The notes: generated from the letters alone by a model not told the origin. DNA of 64,000 nt from Chloroflexota bacterium (GCA_026707745.1 JAPOWG010000035.1:1-64000); one strand, 5' to 3'. Positions 52,723 to 61,387 are shown, counted from the stretch's first letter. Numbers and translations: made by a program.

Positions 52723-54732
52723 CTAAGTGCCTCTACCCCTTGGAATTACACTAGTGGATTCCAGCCAGAGGTCCGACAGTGTGCTGCCATTGTGACTATA
52801 AGTACTGTTACCGTCAATCGCAAGCAACTGGTCCGCAAGCGGCTTAAGATCATAATCCTCCACGATTCTCTGCCTCATTTCTTCAGTGAATAGATAGAGC
52901 GTATTGGGATACACAGGAGGCCTGTAGTTCATACTTTGGTTTAGGGGATCGTCTAGAACGTGAATGTATTCGCCGCTAGCATCAAGCAATTCGTCGTTAT
53001 GTCCGTGTACTCTGACTTCAAGATGCAAATGATCGTTACCCTCGTGTTGATCATCTTTACCTACAGTCCCAATTGGTTGACCAGCCATGACATGTGTCCC
53101 AACTTGAATAGAATTCGGATCAAGATGCCCGTAAGTGATAAAGCCGTTGCCACTGCGAACAATCACGTACGCTCTTTGGCTTCTCTCTACGACCCAATCA
53201 TCAGCGTACCATTGACGCGCGCGCGCTGATACCGTCTGCGGATCGTAGATGCTGCCCGCTATTTCTGGCGTTTCTAAATCTGCGGTGTTGCTTCCTACCG
53301 AAGCGCCATAGACATGTTCATAGTTAACGTCCGCTGGAACAAAGACAGCTATAACCTCACCGGGGGCGATTGCAACGACCTCGGTGCCTGCCGGGGCAAA
53401 AAAGTCGACACCAGGATGTACGCCGGCGGTCCTTTTCCAAGCATCACCCGGGACCCCAAACTCAAGCACCCAATCTATGTCTTCCGCAGCGATCGGTAAA
53501 ATGTCCACGGTACCCTCTAATGTATTTTCATATGGATTGTCGGGAATCGCCACACTCTCGTCGATATACGGAATATCGGCCAGGTTTTCCGCGCCAATGA
53601 ACTCATATTTGGCACTGTCTTCCTCTTTGGCACTGTGTTCTTTGAGGTCAATCCACAGCTGTTGCCCGGCTTCTGTTTCAACCAAAACCACGAAGGCATT
53701 GAATGGTGATTTACCCAATACCTCGAACTCGGCCGTTCCATTGAAATGTAAAGTTACACTCTGATCCAAGACAAGTCGTTCATGACTGGTGGAAATGTCC
53801 AAAGGTCCTTCAATTCGTATCTCCACACCCAGCTCATCCTCCGGATCAACTGCCTCTCCTTCATCGCCGGAATCGCCGCCGCCTCCCCCATTTGACGCTA
53901 CTATAGGCACGGTGATCGGCCGTCGGCGCCCCGAGATGTCCATCATGTCATCAAAATAAATGCCGTCAAGACTCCCTCGACCAAAGTTAAATTCATCCTC
54001 AGTCAGGTCCTGTGGCCCAAAAACACTTCCGTAGGGCATTCGACCATTGAATACACCTCCTCGCCCCAAGCGGGATAACTCAGCGGAAGTGTCAAAATAC
54101 GCGCGCCCCAACAACAATCCATGAAGTTTCATATGTTGTACGTCGCGAAAAGCTTGTCCCAGCCGCTCAACCTCTTCCGCTCGCGCCACATGATTCCACA
54201 CAGTTGCCTCGGCGCGTCGATCTGATTCTTCATCTAGCTCGGCCTCGGCAAAATTATTTCTCACAAACTCTGACGGCTCCACGTAATCATGCGCCAGAAG
54301 CCCTTCGTTGCTCAGCGCGGCTTCGACGCTTCTACTCAAATCATCGCTTATATCGGGCCGCAGATCCTGAAGATCATCCACAATCGTTCGAGGATTCACC
54401 GGAAGACTGTCCCGAAAGTCAATCGTCCTCTCTGTCTGTGAAACACGTGGTGAGCGCGTTCGTTTCGAAGGCGCCGGCTGTGCTATAGACCACGGCGGTC
54501 TATACGCCGGCTTCCTTTTCGGCTTTGGCTGAGGTAGCAGCCAGGGCAGCGTTAAGGTCGGTTTCCGCTTTGGCTTTCCTACAGGCCGGGCTGGTCTATA
54601 CCTCGGTTTCGGTCTCGGCTTTGGCTGGGAGAAAAGCCAGGGTAGCCTATAAGTCGGTTTCCGCTTTGGCTTTGGCTTTGATTTTCTCGGCGTACCTTGT
54701 AAATACTGTAAATAGAGTTCTTCGAAATTCAT
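52723..54732 (-). CDS. Polymorphic-toxin-like effector with M23/LytM peptidase domain
   Basis: A 669-residue protein starting at the ATG at 54732, which has GGGAGGAC 5 nt before; upstream ATGs in frame fall in the leader. Leader 'MNFEELYLQYLQG', then residues 13-95 of repeated Lys/Pro motifs ('KPKPKRKPTYRLPWLFSQ', 'PKRKPTLTLPWLLPQ', 'KRKPAYRPPWSIAQ'). 'IVDDLQDLRPDISDDLS' and 'ALSNEGLLAHDY' relate it to the other effectors. The peptidase has the LytM zinc site: His439 and Asp443 ('HPGVDFFAPAG'), His536 ('YGHLD'), and His568/His570 ('HLHLEV'). M23 enzymes cut peptidoglycan cross-links. No signal peptide, so a dedicated delivery route is needed. A partner gene follows after 2 nt. Confidence 0.85.
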   Translation of the reverse strand: MNFEELYLQYLQGTPRKSKPKPKRKPTYRLPWLFSQPKPRPKPRYRPARPVGKPKRKPTLTLPWLLPQPKPKRKPAYRPPWSIAQPAPSKRTRSPRVSQTERTIDFRDSLPVNPRTIVDDLQDLRPDISDDLSRSVEAALSNEGLLAHDYVEPSEFVRNNFAEAELDEESDRRAEATVWNHVARAEEVERLGQAFRDVQHMKLHGLLLGRAYFDTSAELSRLGRGGVFNGRMPYGSVFGPQDLTEDEFNFGRGSLDGIYFDDMMDISGRRRPITVPIVASNGGGGGDSGDEGEAVDPEDELGVEIRIEGPLDISTSHERLVLDQSVTLHFNGTAEFEVLGKSPFNAFVVLVETEAGQQLWIDLKEHSAKEEDSAKYEFIGAENLADIPYIDESVAIPDNPYENTLEGTVDILPIAAEDIDWVLEFGVPGDAWKRTAGVHPGVDFFAPAGTEVVAIAPGEVIAVFVPADVNYEHVYGASVGSNTADLETPEIAGSIYDPQTVSARARQWYADDWVVERSQRAYVIVRSGNGFITYGHLDPNSIQVGTHVMAGQPIGTVGKDDQHEGNDHLHLEVRVHGHNDELLDASGEYIHVLDDPLNQSMNYRPPVYPNTLYLFTEEMRQRIVEDYDLKPLADQLLAIDGNSTYSHNGSTLSDLWLESTSVIPRGRGT

Positions 54733-54812
54733 CTCGTCCTCCCAAGACATCAAGTCGATTTGTGAATGCGCCGGGCGCCTTTGCCCTGTCACAAGCCAGC
54801 CCGCGCGGCGCA
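54733..54812 (-). promoter_or_regulatory. Conserved effector 5' leader, copy 2
   Basis: Nearly identical to 46676-46755. Here the leader is in frame with the effector ('MLRRAGWLVTGQ...MSWEDEM'), so a longer N-terminal form is possible, though the internal ATG has the strong ribosome site. Confidence 0.6.
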
Positions 54813-54837
54813 ACATTCGCTTTATGAATGTATGTCG

Positions 54838-54865
54838 ATTATAACACATATGTTCTATCTGTCAA
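54838..54865 (-). promoter_or_regulatory. Effector promoter with palindromic operator, copy 2
   Basis: Minus strand: perfect TTGACA (54865-54860), 16 bases, perfect TATAAT (54843-54838). The spacer holds ATAACACATATGTTCTAT (54841-54858), identical to copy 1. Confidence 0.7.
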
Positions 54866-54902
54866 CAACTAATTTCTCAATATTTCTAATTGACTCCTCC
54901 GC

Positions 54903-55109
54903 CTGCCGATCCGACTTCGCGTCCCAGCCCTAGGACGCGAAGTTCTTCAAATACATTATCAAATCGTCATAATAATGCTCGAAAAGTCCTTCGTGACGCA
55001 GCGAGGCTGCCACTGCTTGCACCAGTTCATCATCGCTTCCCACCTCCGCTTGACGCCCCCCGAACTCGCTCCACCAGCCGTACTCCAGATCCAGCGCGCT
55101 GCTGTCAGC
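54903..55109 (-). pseudogene. Orphan effector N-terminal module fragment
   Basis: The minus strand reads 'DSSALDLEYGWWSEFGGRQ', 'SDDELVQAVAASLRHEGLFEHYYDD', 'LIMYLKNFAS', then TAG, then 'GWDAKSDRQAEE'. It aligns without gaps to residues of the effector at 57035-59014. No start codon, no downstream effector. It lies directly upstream of the M23 effector promoter. Confidence 0.85.
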
Positions 55110-55240
55110 GAGTCATCGCATCCATGCAAATGGTCTTTGGGAACGGGTAGTTGAGAGCTAGGTAGGAGCCTTAGTCTCAGCAAATGATTGAGGAGGCTGT
55201 TTGAGCTTGATGAACAGCCCTTGTCGACATGTGACTACAA

Positions 55241-56236
55241 TCAACGACTGTTGGACAAATTCCAAATCAGGTATTGGTGAGCAAACCCGTCTCGCGACAT
55301 CAAGTGTATGTTCAAGTCGAGATCCGAAGCCAGGAGTGACGACAAAACAGTCAGCGCTACGCGTCGGGAATGCGCCTTTCCTTTCGATAAATCCACGTAA
55401 TCGCCCGTAGCAAAATTGTACCGAAGCAGGCGTTTATTGAGCGCGATTCCATCTAATCTATAGGGCCCTCTTTCATCAATATCCGACCATCGCGCCCACC
55501 CTTTAGGGAAGATCAACAGGTCGGGTGGATTGTGATAATACGCTATTTCTGGCTCTATGCGCTGGTGGTCGAAAGGGCTAAACGAATCAAGAATCTTCAA
55601 AACGCCAAGCTCGAAGTCCGTTGGCTCCTTTATCTCCTGTATTTTCACCCTCGTTGCTTCTTCAAAATAGAAAAGGTCGAAACAGCGCAAAAGCACATTC
55701 TCTGGGTAGTCAGCTTCCATGGTAAACTCATCCCAAGGCGTACAGTACAAACCATTGTAATAGTCTATGGAAGCGATGATATGAGTCGACAAATCGATGA
55801 TATGCAAAAACTTTTCATTCATGATATAGACCAAGTTCGCATCTCTTATAACATGAATATGGGTATCTCTTTCCGGCTCATATTCCCCAAGCCCCAAGTC
55901 AGCAATCCCCCCTTCAAAAGTGCTAAATATCTCATGCTCGGCTGGAATATAAGACGGCGTCTGGATTTGAGACGGATTCTCCAATTCTGACCAGGTACTT
56001 CCTAAATCGCTGGAGTGGTACCAGTCCCCGTCCCCACTGAAATTCTGCCCTTCATAAAACTCGTTCGGCGGACCAAACAAAACAAGAACATCGGCATCGG
56101 GCAATGGATCGTCGCCCAGCGACATCACTGTAAATTCCTTATCATCCTCATGCTCCGATTCCGGCGCGGCGTCTTGCGCCATGCCGACTGGCACGATGAC
56201 GATTAGCCAAAATATGGAAACCAGGAGCCGATTCAT
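55241..56236 (-). CDS. Secreted candidate immunity protein, paralogue of 51695-52720
   Basis: A 331-residue protein with signal peptide 'LLVSIFWLIVIVPVGMAQ'. Shared with the paralogue: 'LPDADVLVLFGPP', 'SGDGDWYHSSDLGSTWSEL', 'YIMNEKFLHIIDLSTHI', and a late 'LLRYNFATGDYVDLSKG'. The identity is moderate, so specificity may differ. It starts 9 nt after the end of an 86-codon frame that looks like a decayed M23-effector tail (56246-56506). That would repeat the effector-then-partner order in orphan form. No domain I can name. Confidence 0.7.
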   Translation of the reverse strand: MNRLLVSIFWLIVIVPVGMAQDAAPESEHEDDKEFTVMSLGDDPLPDADVLVLFGPPNEFYEGQNFSGDGDWYHSSDLGSTWSELENPSQIQTPSYIPAEHEIFSTFEGGIADLGLGEYEPERDTHIHVIRDANLVYIMNEKFLHIIDLSTHIIASIDYYNGLYCTPWDEFTMEADYPENVLLRCFDLFYFEEATRVKIQEIKEPTDFELGVLKILDSFSPFDHQRIEPEIAYYHNPPDLLIFPKGWARWSDIDERGPYRLDGIALNKRLLRYNFATGDYVDLSKGKAHSRRVALTVLSSLLASDLDLNIHLMSRDGFAHQYLIWNLSNSR

Positions 56237-56245
56237 GTCCCAATT

Positions 56246-56506
56246 TTACTCCGATAAGATGACTTCAGTCCGATGCAACCAGGGTGCCGAAGGATCGAAT
56301 TGCCTCTCGAGACCCTCGAACCCGGGACGCACGTTAAATACATACAAGTGGTCCGCCCCCTCGTCAATGACTTGCGTGTTTTGATTGAGCGCGTCCAGCG
56401 ATGCATTGCCTTGTTCAAACCGCCCTCTATTCACTCGACCCTCGAATATGCCTTTAGCGTCCGCGCGCTTCGGGCCAGTATTTGAATGAATCACTCGAGA
56501 TTTCAA
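56246..56506 (-). pseudogene. Possible orphan M23-effector tail remnant
   Basis: The last 50 codons read 'SLDALNQNTQVIDEGADHLYVFNV...'. The M23 effector has 'VLDDPLNQSMNYRPPVYPNTLYLFTE' at the equivalent distance from its end. The D-x-LNQ and LY-F positions line up, but the match is short. It overlaps the end of the previous gene by about 50 nt and is followed 9 nt later by the partner paralogue. Tentative. Confidence 0.35.
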
Positions 56507-56999
56507 CCGTAAACACCCCGTCCAGTCCTCTCGCAGCTTCGTTTATCACTTGAAACCCGATAGTTTTGGGCGAATCTGATCCTGTGGCGCGTGGAAATCC
56601 ATGCACGGAGTGTGAAAACCGGTAAACGTGATCATCTCGATAATTCGGGACAGGCGCTCGAGATTCAAAAGCATATATTCCATCAATCAGAAACCCTCGA
56701 AATCTGTTCTGAGACCCCTGCTGTACATCAACATACTGATAAATGGCATCGTGGAAAAACTCACCATTTCTTTCGACACTGCCGCTGATGGAGATAGAAA
56801 CCCATTCCGAATACTCATTTTCTGTGTAGACGGGACCCTGGCTGTTTAGCGGGATTTCAATACTCTCTTCTACTGGTGGAGGAGGCAAAGTAATGATTGA
56901 CGGATTCGACAGAAGGAATATCACTACGGCTCCGAGGAAACAAACGGCACATACCAGGAACAAGAACGCAAGCATCACGATGAATCGATTCAATTGCAA
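56454..56999 (-). CDS. Membrane-anchored candidate immunity protein for the JAB effector
   Basis: A 181-residue protein: a short basic N-terminus, one membrane segment ('FIVMLAFLFLVCAVCFLGAVVIFLL'), a Pro-rich linker, then an outside domain of about 130 residues ('GPVYTENEYSEWVSISISGSVER', 'DDHVYRFSHSVHG', 'LDGVFTVEISS'). It starts 35 nt after the effector stop at 57035. A frameshifted paralogue at 43740 follows an orphan copy of the same effector tail, so tail and partner travel together. This co-inheritance is the best evidence for a toxin-immunity pairing; the fold is unknown to me. Confidence 0.7.
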   Translation of the reverse strand: MQLNRFIVMLAFLFLVCAVCFLGAVVIFLLSNPSIITLPPPPVEESIEIPLNSQGPVYTENEYSEWVSISISGSVERNGEFFHDAIYQYVDVQQGSQNRFRGFLIDGIYAFESRAPVPNYRDDHVYRFSHSVHGFPRATGSDSPKTIGFQVINEAARGLDGVFTVEISSDSFKYWPEARGR

Positions 57000-57034
57000 A
57001 CGATCATCTCCAGCATGATGCGCCTTACGAACTT

Positions 57035-59014
57035 CTACTCATTGGCAGCCCAATCAATTTCTCTCACATGATAATATGGTGTACCATGTATGGTCATTTT
57101 GACCTTTAAGTTAAATCTGCCAGTGATGACAGATGACTGGCCATAAATTGGGAAGTTTTGCCCATCGCCGCCATGTTCCAGGCGAGTCATTATGCGATCG
57201 ATTGTGCCGGTTTTATCATTTTGATACCAGGCGTAGTGATCTCGCACCGTAACAACCAGCGCGACTTCGACATCTTGAGTTTCCTTGTCCAATACTAAGG
57301 CAACACGAAGGGAGTAATAGAACTTATTGACCGCGAGATAATGATCATACTGTTCTTTGGGTACACCTTCGGGAGCCTTTCCTTCTCGAAGATTTGTAAT
57401 CGAGTTAGGTCCATATCCATATTCGTATTGCAATTCACTATCAAACCCATAGATATCGTCATTCTGGTCAATTCCCTTGCCAACTTGCTTCCAATCGAGA
57501 GAATAGACGTAAACCGTATACCTTTCAGACTGGTACGGTATAGACTCGTCAAGCCTATCAACTGAATTCTTTGTAGATGGAGGATTCTTACCGAGATCAA
57601 CTCCAATGGCGTTTGTTATGTGCTGCTGAAACCCCGGTAGTTCATGGATCATTTCATCAACATCTATAGCAATTGGTTCGCCAGAACCGCCTAACCAGTG
57701 AAGTAACATCGTTCCGGCATTGTCTAGACCCTTAGATTGGGCACGTTCGGCAGAATCCTCTATAAGCACTCTAAAGATAGAGACAATTGGATTAGGAAAA
57801 GTTCTGTCCTTTTGCCGAGCAAAGCTTTGATCGATCTTTGGACCATCAGGCAGACTAATGATCGGCTGCGCTACGTAATCCGATGCTATTGGAGCTTCCT
57901 CCCCCTGTTCAAAAACATACTCCGCCGGATCGACCGCCTCCAACCGCGCCTGATGCTCTGACCGCGCATACTGCGCCGCAAACTCGCCCGTCGTCATTGG
58001 ACCCACGTCGTAGCTGGCAGGCCCCCCGCGCAATACCTCCATGCCAAGCGTTCCACGAATATACACTTCTTCGTATGCGCCCTCTGTCACAACGATCAAC
58101 ATGCCCGCGCCCGCCGCAAATGCGCTCTCCAAATCCGCCGCGGATGCGCCCGTGCCGTTCGGATGATTGTGGATGTAGATCGTTTCGAACTGCCGCAGAA
58201 CATCGACAACGTAATCTTGCAATCCCGCTGTCTGATGCCCGTCGTCGCCCGCCACCCCAGGCTGGTCGTGCAACATAGCTTGCGTGTTGGCGTCCAGGAC
58301 AAGCACGCGTTCTATCGCTGACCTGGCCGCATGCTACTTCCAGGCTGTCACAGATGGCGAATCCGCCAACTCAAGCCACTCTTCGCGTTTTACCTGATCA
58401 GCGTAATGCAGCCTCATCTCCTCCCTGTACTTCTGCAAATACGCTTCCGCCTGCCGATCCGACTACTCGTCCCAGCCATAGGACGCGAAGTTCTTCAGGT
58501 AGGCGATCAGATCGTCATAATAATGCTCGAAAAGTCCTTCGTTCTGCACTGACTTTGCCACAGCGCCGACCAGTTCGTCATCGGTTTGCACCTCCGGTTG
58601 GCGCCCCCCGAACTCGCTCCACCAGCCGTATTCCAGGTCAAATGCGCTGATGTCGGGCGCCACTGGCGGCTGGATGAAGTCCGCAGGAACAGCGATATGC
58701 GGCTTGCCCGAAGTCTCTTTTTTCCGATCACGCTTCTTCCCATTGCTTGAGGATGATGATGGGGGTTTCGGGACGCTGGTAACGTCCGGCTACACCGGCG
58801 GCGCTCCGCCATAGTTGGGCGGCGCCGGATTCTCCGGTCCGTATATGGGAGGTGCGGCCGGAGGTTTCGACCGACTCTCTGGCGCCGGACTCAAAAGATC
58901 TCCCGGGACGGCAACATAGGGATTGGAATGCGATTCCGGCTTTGGCTTCGGCTTTGGCTTGCCGCCACCACTAGGCGTTCGGTCAACGGGCGTCATTTCT
59001 GGACGTAACATCAT
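57035..59014 (-). pseudogene. JAB/JAMM-domain effector interrupted by three in-frame TAG codons
   Basis: One reading frame runs from the ATG at 59014 to 57035 (660 codons) with no frameshift, interrupted only by TAG at codons 75, 184 and 227. Order: leader and Lys/Pro-rich region ('GGGKPKPKPKPESHS'), TAG, Ser/Lys linker, the module 'DLEYGWWSEFGGRQ...EGLFEHYYDD', TAG, 'SDRQAEAYLQKYREEMRLHYA', TAG, then a JAMM peptidase-like domain with 'IHNHPNGTGASAAD' (His282, His284, Ser291, Asp294; spacing one residue shorter than RadC-type). Then 'GLDNAGTMLLHWLGGSGEP' and the unknown tail with 'RDHYAWYQNDKTG'. JAMM domains process polymorphic toxins. The part after codon 227 could still be made from internal starts. 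GGGAGGA precedes the ATG. Confidence 0.75.
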
Positions 59015-59055
59015 CTTCCTCCCAATACATCAATCTGATCCCTGAATGCTTGTCG

Positions 59056-59084
59056 AGATAATAGAACATATATTCTATCGTCAA
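59056..59084 (-). promoter_or_regulatory. Effector promoter with palindromic operator, copy 3
   Basis: Minus strand: TTGACG (59084-59079), 17 bases, TTATCT (59061-59056). The spacer carries ATAGAACATATATTCTAT (59061-59078), an almost perfect 18-bp palindrome with one mismatch between half-sites. GAAC-ATAT-ATTC is one base away from the Gram-positive LexA box core. Confidence 0.6.
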
Positions 59085-59147
59085 TAGCCAATTCCAGCCT
59101 TGAGTCACTACCGATGCCACCAGCGCAAATTCAAACCGTCGCGACAT

Positions 59148-59177
59148 TTAGACTGAACCGCCAAATTCAGGTATCAT
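59148..59177 (+). promoter_or_regulatory. Promoter upstream of pfkA, duplicated at GH51
   Basis: TTAGAC (59148-59153), 18 bases, TATCAT (59172-59177), about 42 bases before the ATG. The segment is similar to 46891-46975 through promoter and leader. Confidence 0.65.
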
Positions 59178-59218
59178 TCTTCCATGCAGGCGCCGAATCG
59201 AAATTGAGACCGCGACCC

Positions 59219-60172
59219 ATGAAGACAGCAGTTGTCGTCAGCGGCGGCGACGCCCCGGGCATAAACGCGGCTATCGCCGCCTATACCCGCTTGGCAAGCC
59301 AAAACGGCGACCGCGTCATCGGCGCCCAAGACGGCTTCGCCGGCCTGCTGTCCGGACAACTGACCGAGATTGATCTGCCCGCCGTCGACTTGCTTTCGGG
59401 ACGCGGCGGCTCCTGGTTGAGTTCGAGCCGCGCGCCGGCGCTTGCCCGTCGCGATGCGGGCGAACGGCTGAGCCAGGTCCTGGCCGAAGAAAAAATTGAC
59501 AACCTGCTGCTCTTCGGCGGGGACGGTACGATCAAGTTTGTCATCCCTCGCCTGCGAGCATGGGGCCTTCCCTGCATCGCCCTGCCCGCCACGATTGACA
59601 ACGACGTGCCGGGCACGGACTACACCCTCGGCCACGATTCCGCCTGCAACTACGCCTGGCAAACGATCGAAGGCATCCGCGCCACAGCCAATGCCTTGCC
59701 CGGTCGCATCTTCCTGGTCGAGACCCTGGGGGGAGACAGCGGCTGCCTGGCTTTAGCCATCGCCTACGCCTGCGGCGCGGATGCCGTGCTGCTGCCGGAA
59801 TACGACTTCGACATGGATTGGCTGGCGCAGCGCTTGAAGACCACTGTGGCGCGGCGGGGCTACGCGCTGCTTGTGCTGTCCGAAGGCGTGACGGGAGCCG
59901 AGCGCTTGACGGACGAGATCCCAAAACTTACCGGCATCCGCGTGCGACTGACGCGCCTGGGGCATGCGCAGCGCGGCGCCGCAGTCTCGCACATTGACCG
60001 CCGAAGCGCTGTCGACATGAGCCGCATCGCTTATGACGCCTTGAAGCGGGGCCTGCGCGGGGGAATCGTGGTTTCCCGGGACGGCGCCCTTACGCTGCAA
60101 GAGGGCGCAGAATCGGACTCGGTCAAACCAGCGCCCGACTATCAGCAATACGCCTTCGTCAACGGCTTATGA
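59219..60172 (+). CDS. pfkA: 6-phosphofructokinase (PfkA family)
   Basis: A 317-residue PfkA-type kinase, usual length about 320, from the ATG at 59219; the frame is open 35 codons upstream through the promoter, so the longer start is rejected. Motifs: 'VVVSGGDAPGINAAI' and 'LLLFGGDGTIKF' for nucleotide binding, 'ATIDNDVPGTDYTLGHDSA' with catalytic Asp, and 'VETLGGDSG'. 'GGDGT' is characteristic of ATP-using members. It phosphorylates fructose-6-phosphate in glycolysis. Coupled to a ROK kinase by ATGA. Its promoter is divergent from the JAB effector. Activity on a related sugar phosphate is possible. Confidence 0.9.
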   Translation: MKTAVVVSGGDAPGINAAIAAYTRLASQNGDRVIGAQDGFAGLLSGQLTEIDLPAVDLLSGRGGSWLSSSRAPALARRDAGERLSQVLAEEKIDNLLLFGGDGTIKFVIPRLRAWGLPCIALPATIDNDVPGTDYTLGHDSACNYAWQTIEGIRATANALPGRIFLVETLGGDSGCLALAIAYACGADAVLLPEYDFDMDWLAQRLKTTVARRGYALLVLSEGVTGAERLTDEIPKLTGIRVRLTRLGHAQRGAAVSHIDRRSAVDMSRIAYDALKRGLRGGIVVSRDGALTLQEGAESDSVKPAPDYQQYAFVNGL

Positions 60173-61122
60173 AGACCCATCTGGCAATCGATTTTGGCGG
60201 CACTCGCAGCCGAGCCGCGCTCTTCGACGACGAACTGCGCATGCTGCGCCGGGCGGAAACATCCAGCAAAGTGGAAGAAGGCATGGACGCGGGCTTAAAG
60301 CGTCTGATCAATCTGGGCAAGTCCGTGATCGAACCTGGCGCCGAACCGGCGTCCATTGGCATCGCCGCGCCCGGCCCCCTGGACGCCGAGACCGGCATCA
60401 TTATCCGAGCCCGCACGCTGCCCGGCTGGGCGGGCGTCCCGCTCGCCAAGACGATCAGCGGCGCCTTTGACAATCTACCGACTTTTCTGCAAAACGACGC
60501 CGATCTCGGCGCTTTGGCAGAATATCACCTGGGCGCCGGGCAAGGCGCGGATCCGATGATCTACTTGACCATTAGCACCGGCCTCGGCGGCGGCGCGATC
60601 ATCAACGGCCAACTCTTCACCGGTTGGCGTTCACATGCCATAGAACCCGGCCACATGCGCTTCACTTTGCCCGATGGCAGCCACCGCCGTTGGGAGGAAT
60701 TGGTCTCCGGCACGGCCTTGGGCGACTGGGCGCGTCATCGCCTGCGCGCCAGTGACAGCGTCTCGTCCTTGCGGGATCTGCCGCATGTCGACGGAAGCGC
60801 CGTCGGCGAAGCGGCGCTGGCGGGCGACCCGCTCGCCCTGGAAGTAGCGGCGCAAGCCGGACACTGGCTGGGCTTGGGTCTGGTCAACCTCCTGCACCTC
60901 TTCAATCCGGCCGCCATCGTCATCGGCGGCAGCGCCTCCAAACTGGGCGACCTGCTGCTGGGCCCCGCCCGCGCCATCATCCGCCAGCATATCTTGCACG
61001 ATGATTTTTATGATGACGGACTGATCCGCCCGGCCGCCTTCGCCGAAGATATCTGCCTGGTCGGCGCCGCTCTGCACGCCAAACTGCAGCTTGACGGCGG
61101 CGCGTCTGGATCGAGGCCCTGA
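60169..61122 (+). CDS. ROK family sugar kinase (glucokinase-like)
   Basis: A 317-residue ROK protein with kinase rather than repressor layout: no helix-turn-helix precedes 'LAIDFGGTRSRAALFD', the phosphate-binding loop. Other motifs are 'IGIAAPGPLDAETG', 'LQNDADLGALAEY' with the catalytic Asp, 'LTISTGLGGGAIING' and 'IEPGHMRF'. The CxCGxxGCxE zinc motif of typical ROK sugar kinases is absent, replaced by 'PDGSHRRWEELVSG'. Such non-zinc members exist. It probably phosphorylates a hexose feeding PfkA; the start overlaps the pfkA stop by 4 nt. Confidence 0.88.
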   Translation: MKTHLAIDFGGTRSRAALFDDELRMLRRAETSSKVEEGMDAGLKRLINLGKSVIEPGAEPASIGIAAPGPLDAETGIIIRARTLPGWAGVPLAKTISGAFDNLPTFLQNDADLGALAEYHLGAGQGADPMIYLTISTGLGGGAIINGQLFTGWRSHAIEPGHMRFTLPDGSHRRWEELVSGTALGDWARHRLRASDSVSSLRDLPHVDGSAVGEAALAGDPLALEVAAQAGHWLGLGLVNLLHLFNPAAIVIGGSASKLGDLLLGPARAIIRQHILHDDFYDDGLIRPAAFAEDICLVGAALHAKLQLDGGASGSRP

Positions 61123-61270
61123 GGGCATGACAGCTTCGTTTATTGTCTTCGCGCCCAAGCCAACCCCAGCCCCGGCCCTTCCCGGAGGTCAGTGTCGAAG
61201 GGTTGTGTCGGCGCGGCCCACGCGCCCTTCGCGACCTACCACGTCGCCCGCCAGAGCGGAAAAAATGTAG

Positions 61271-61291
61271 GGGCGACCTATCAGGTCGCCC
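61271..61291. repeat. Intergenic hairpin, GTCGCCC family
   Basis: GGGCGACCT / AGGTCGCCC, 9-bp stem, loop ATC. Same family as 18584 and 30866. Confidence 0.75.
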
Positions 61292-61387
61292 GAAAATCAC
61301 CGAATTAAATTCAAGTTTTGCGCTCGGAAACCCGCGCTTCAAGCGCTTGCGCTGATGCCGAACTGGAGCGACTGCTTGAGGCTACTC

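Noticed and set aside
58334..58792. Reassigned TAG (amber recoding) in this genome
   Set aside because: Ordinary genes in the window, such as the ABC ATPase ending at 37212, end in TAG, so general reassignment is not supported. Local suppression is kept only as an option in a finding.
59114..59218. 35-codon extension of pfkA
   Set aside because: It runs through the predicted promoter and leader, and the family starts at the MKTAVVVSGGD segment.
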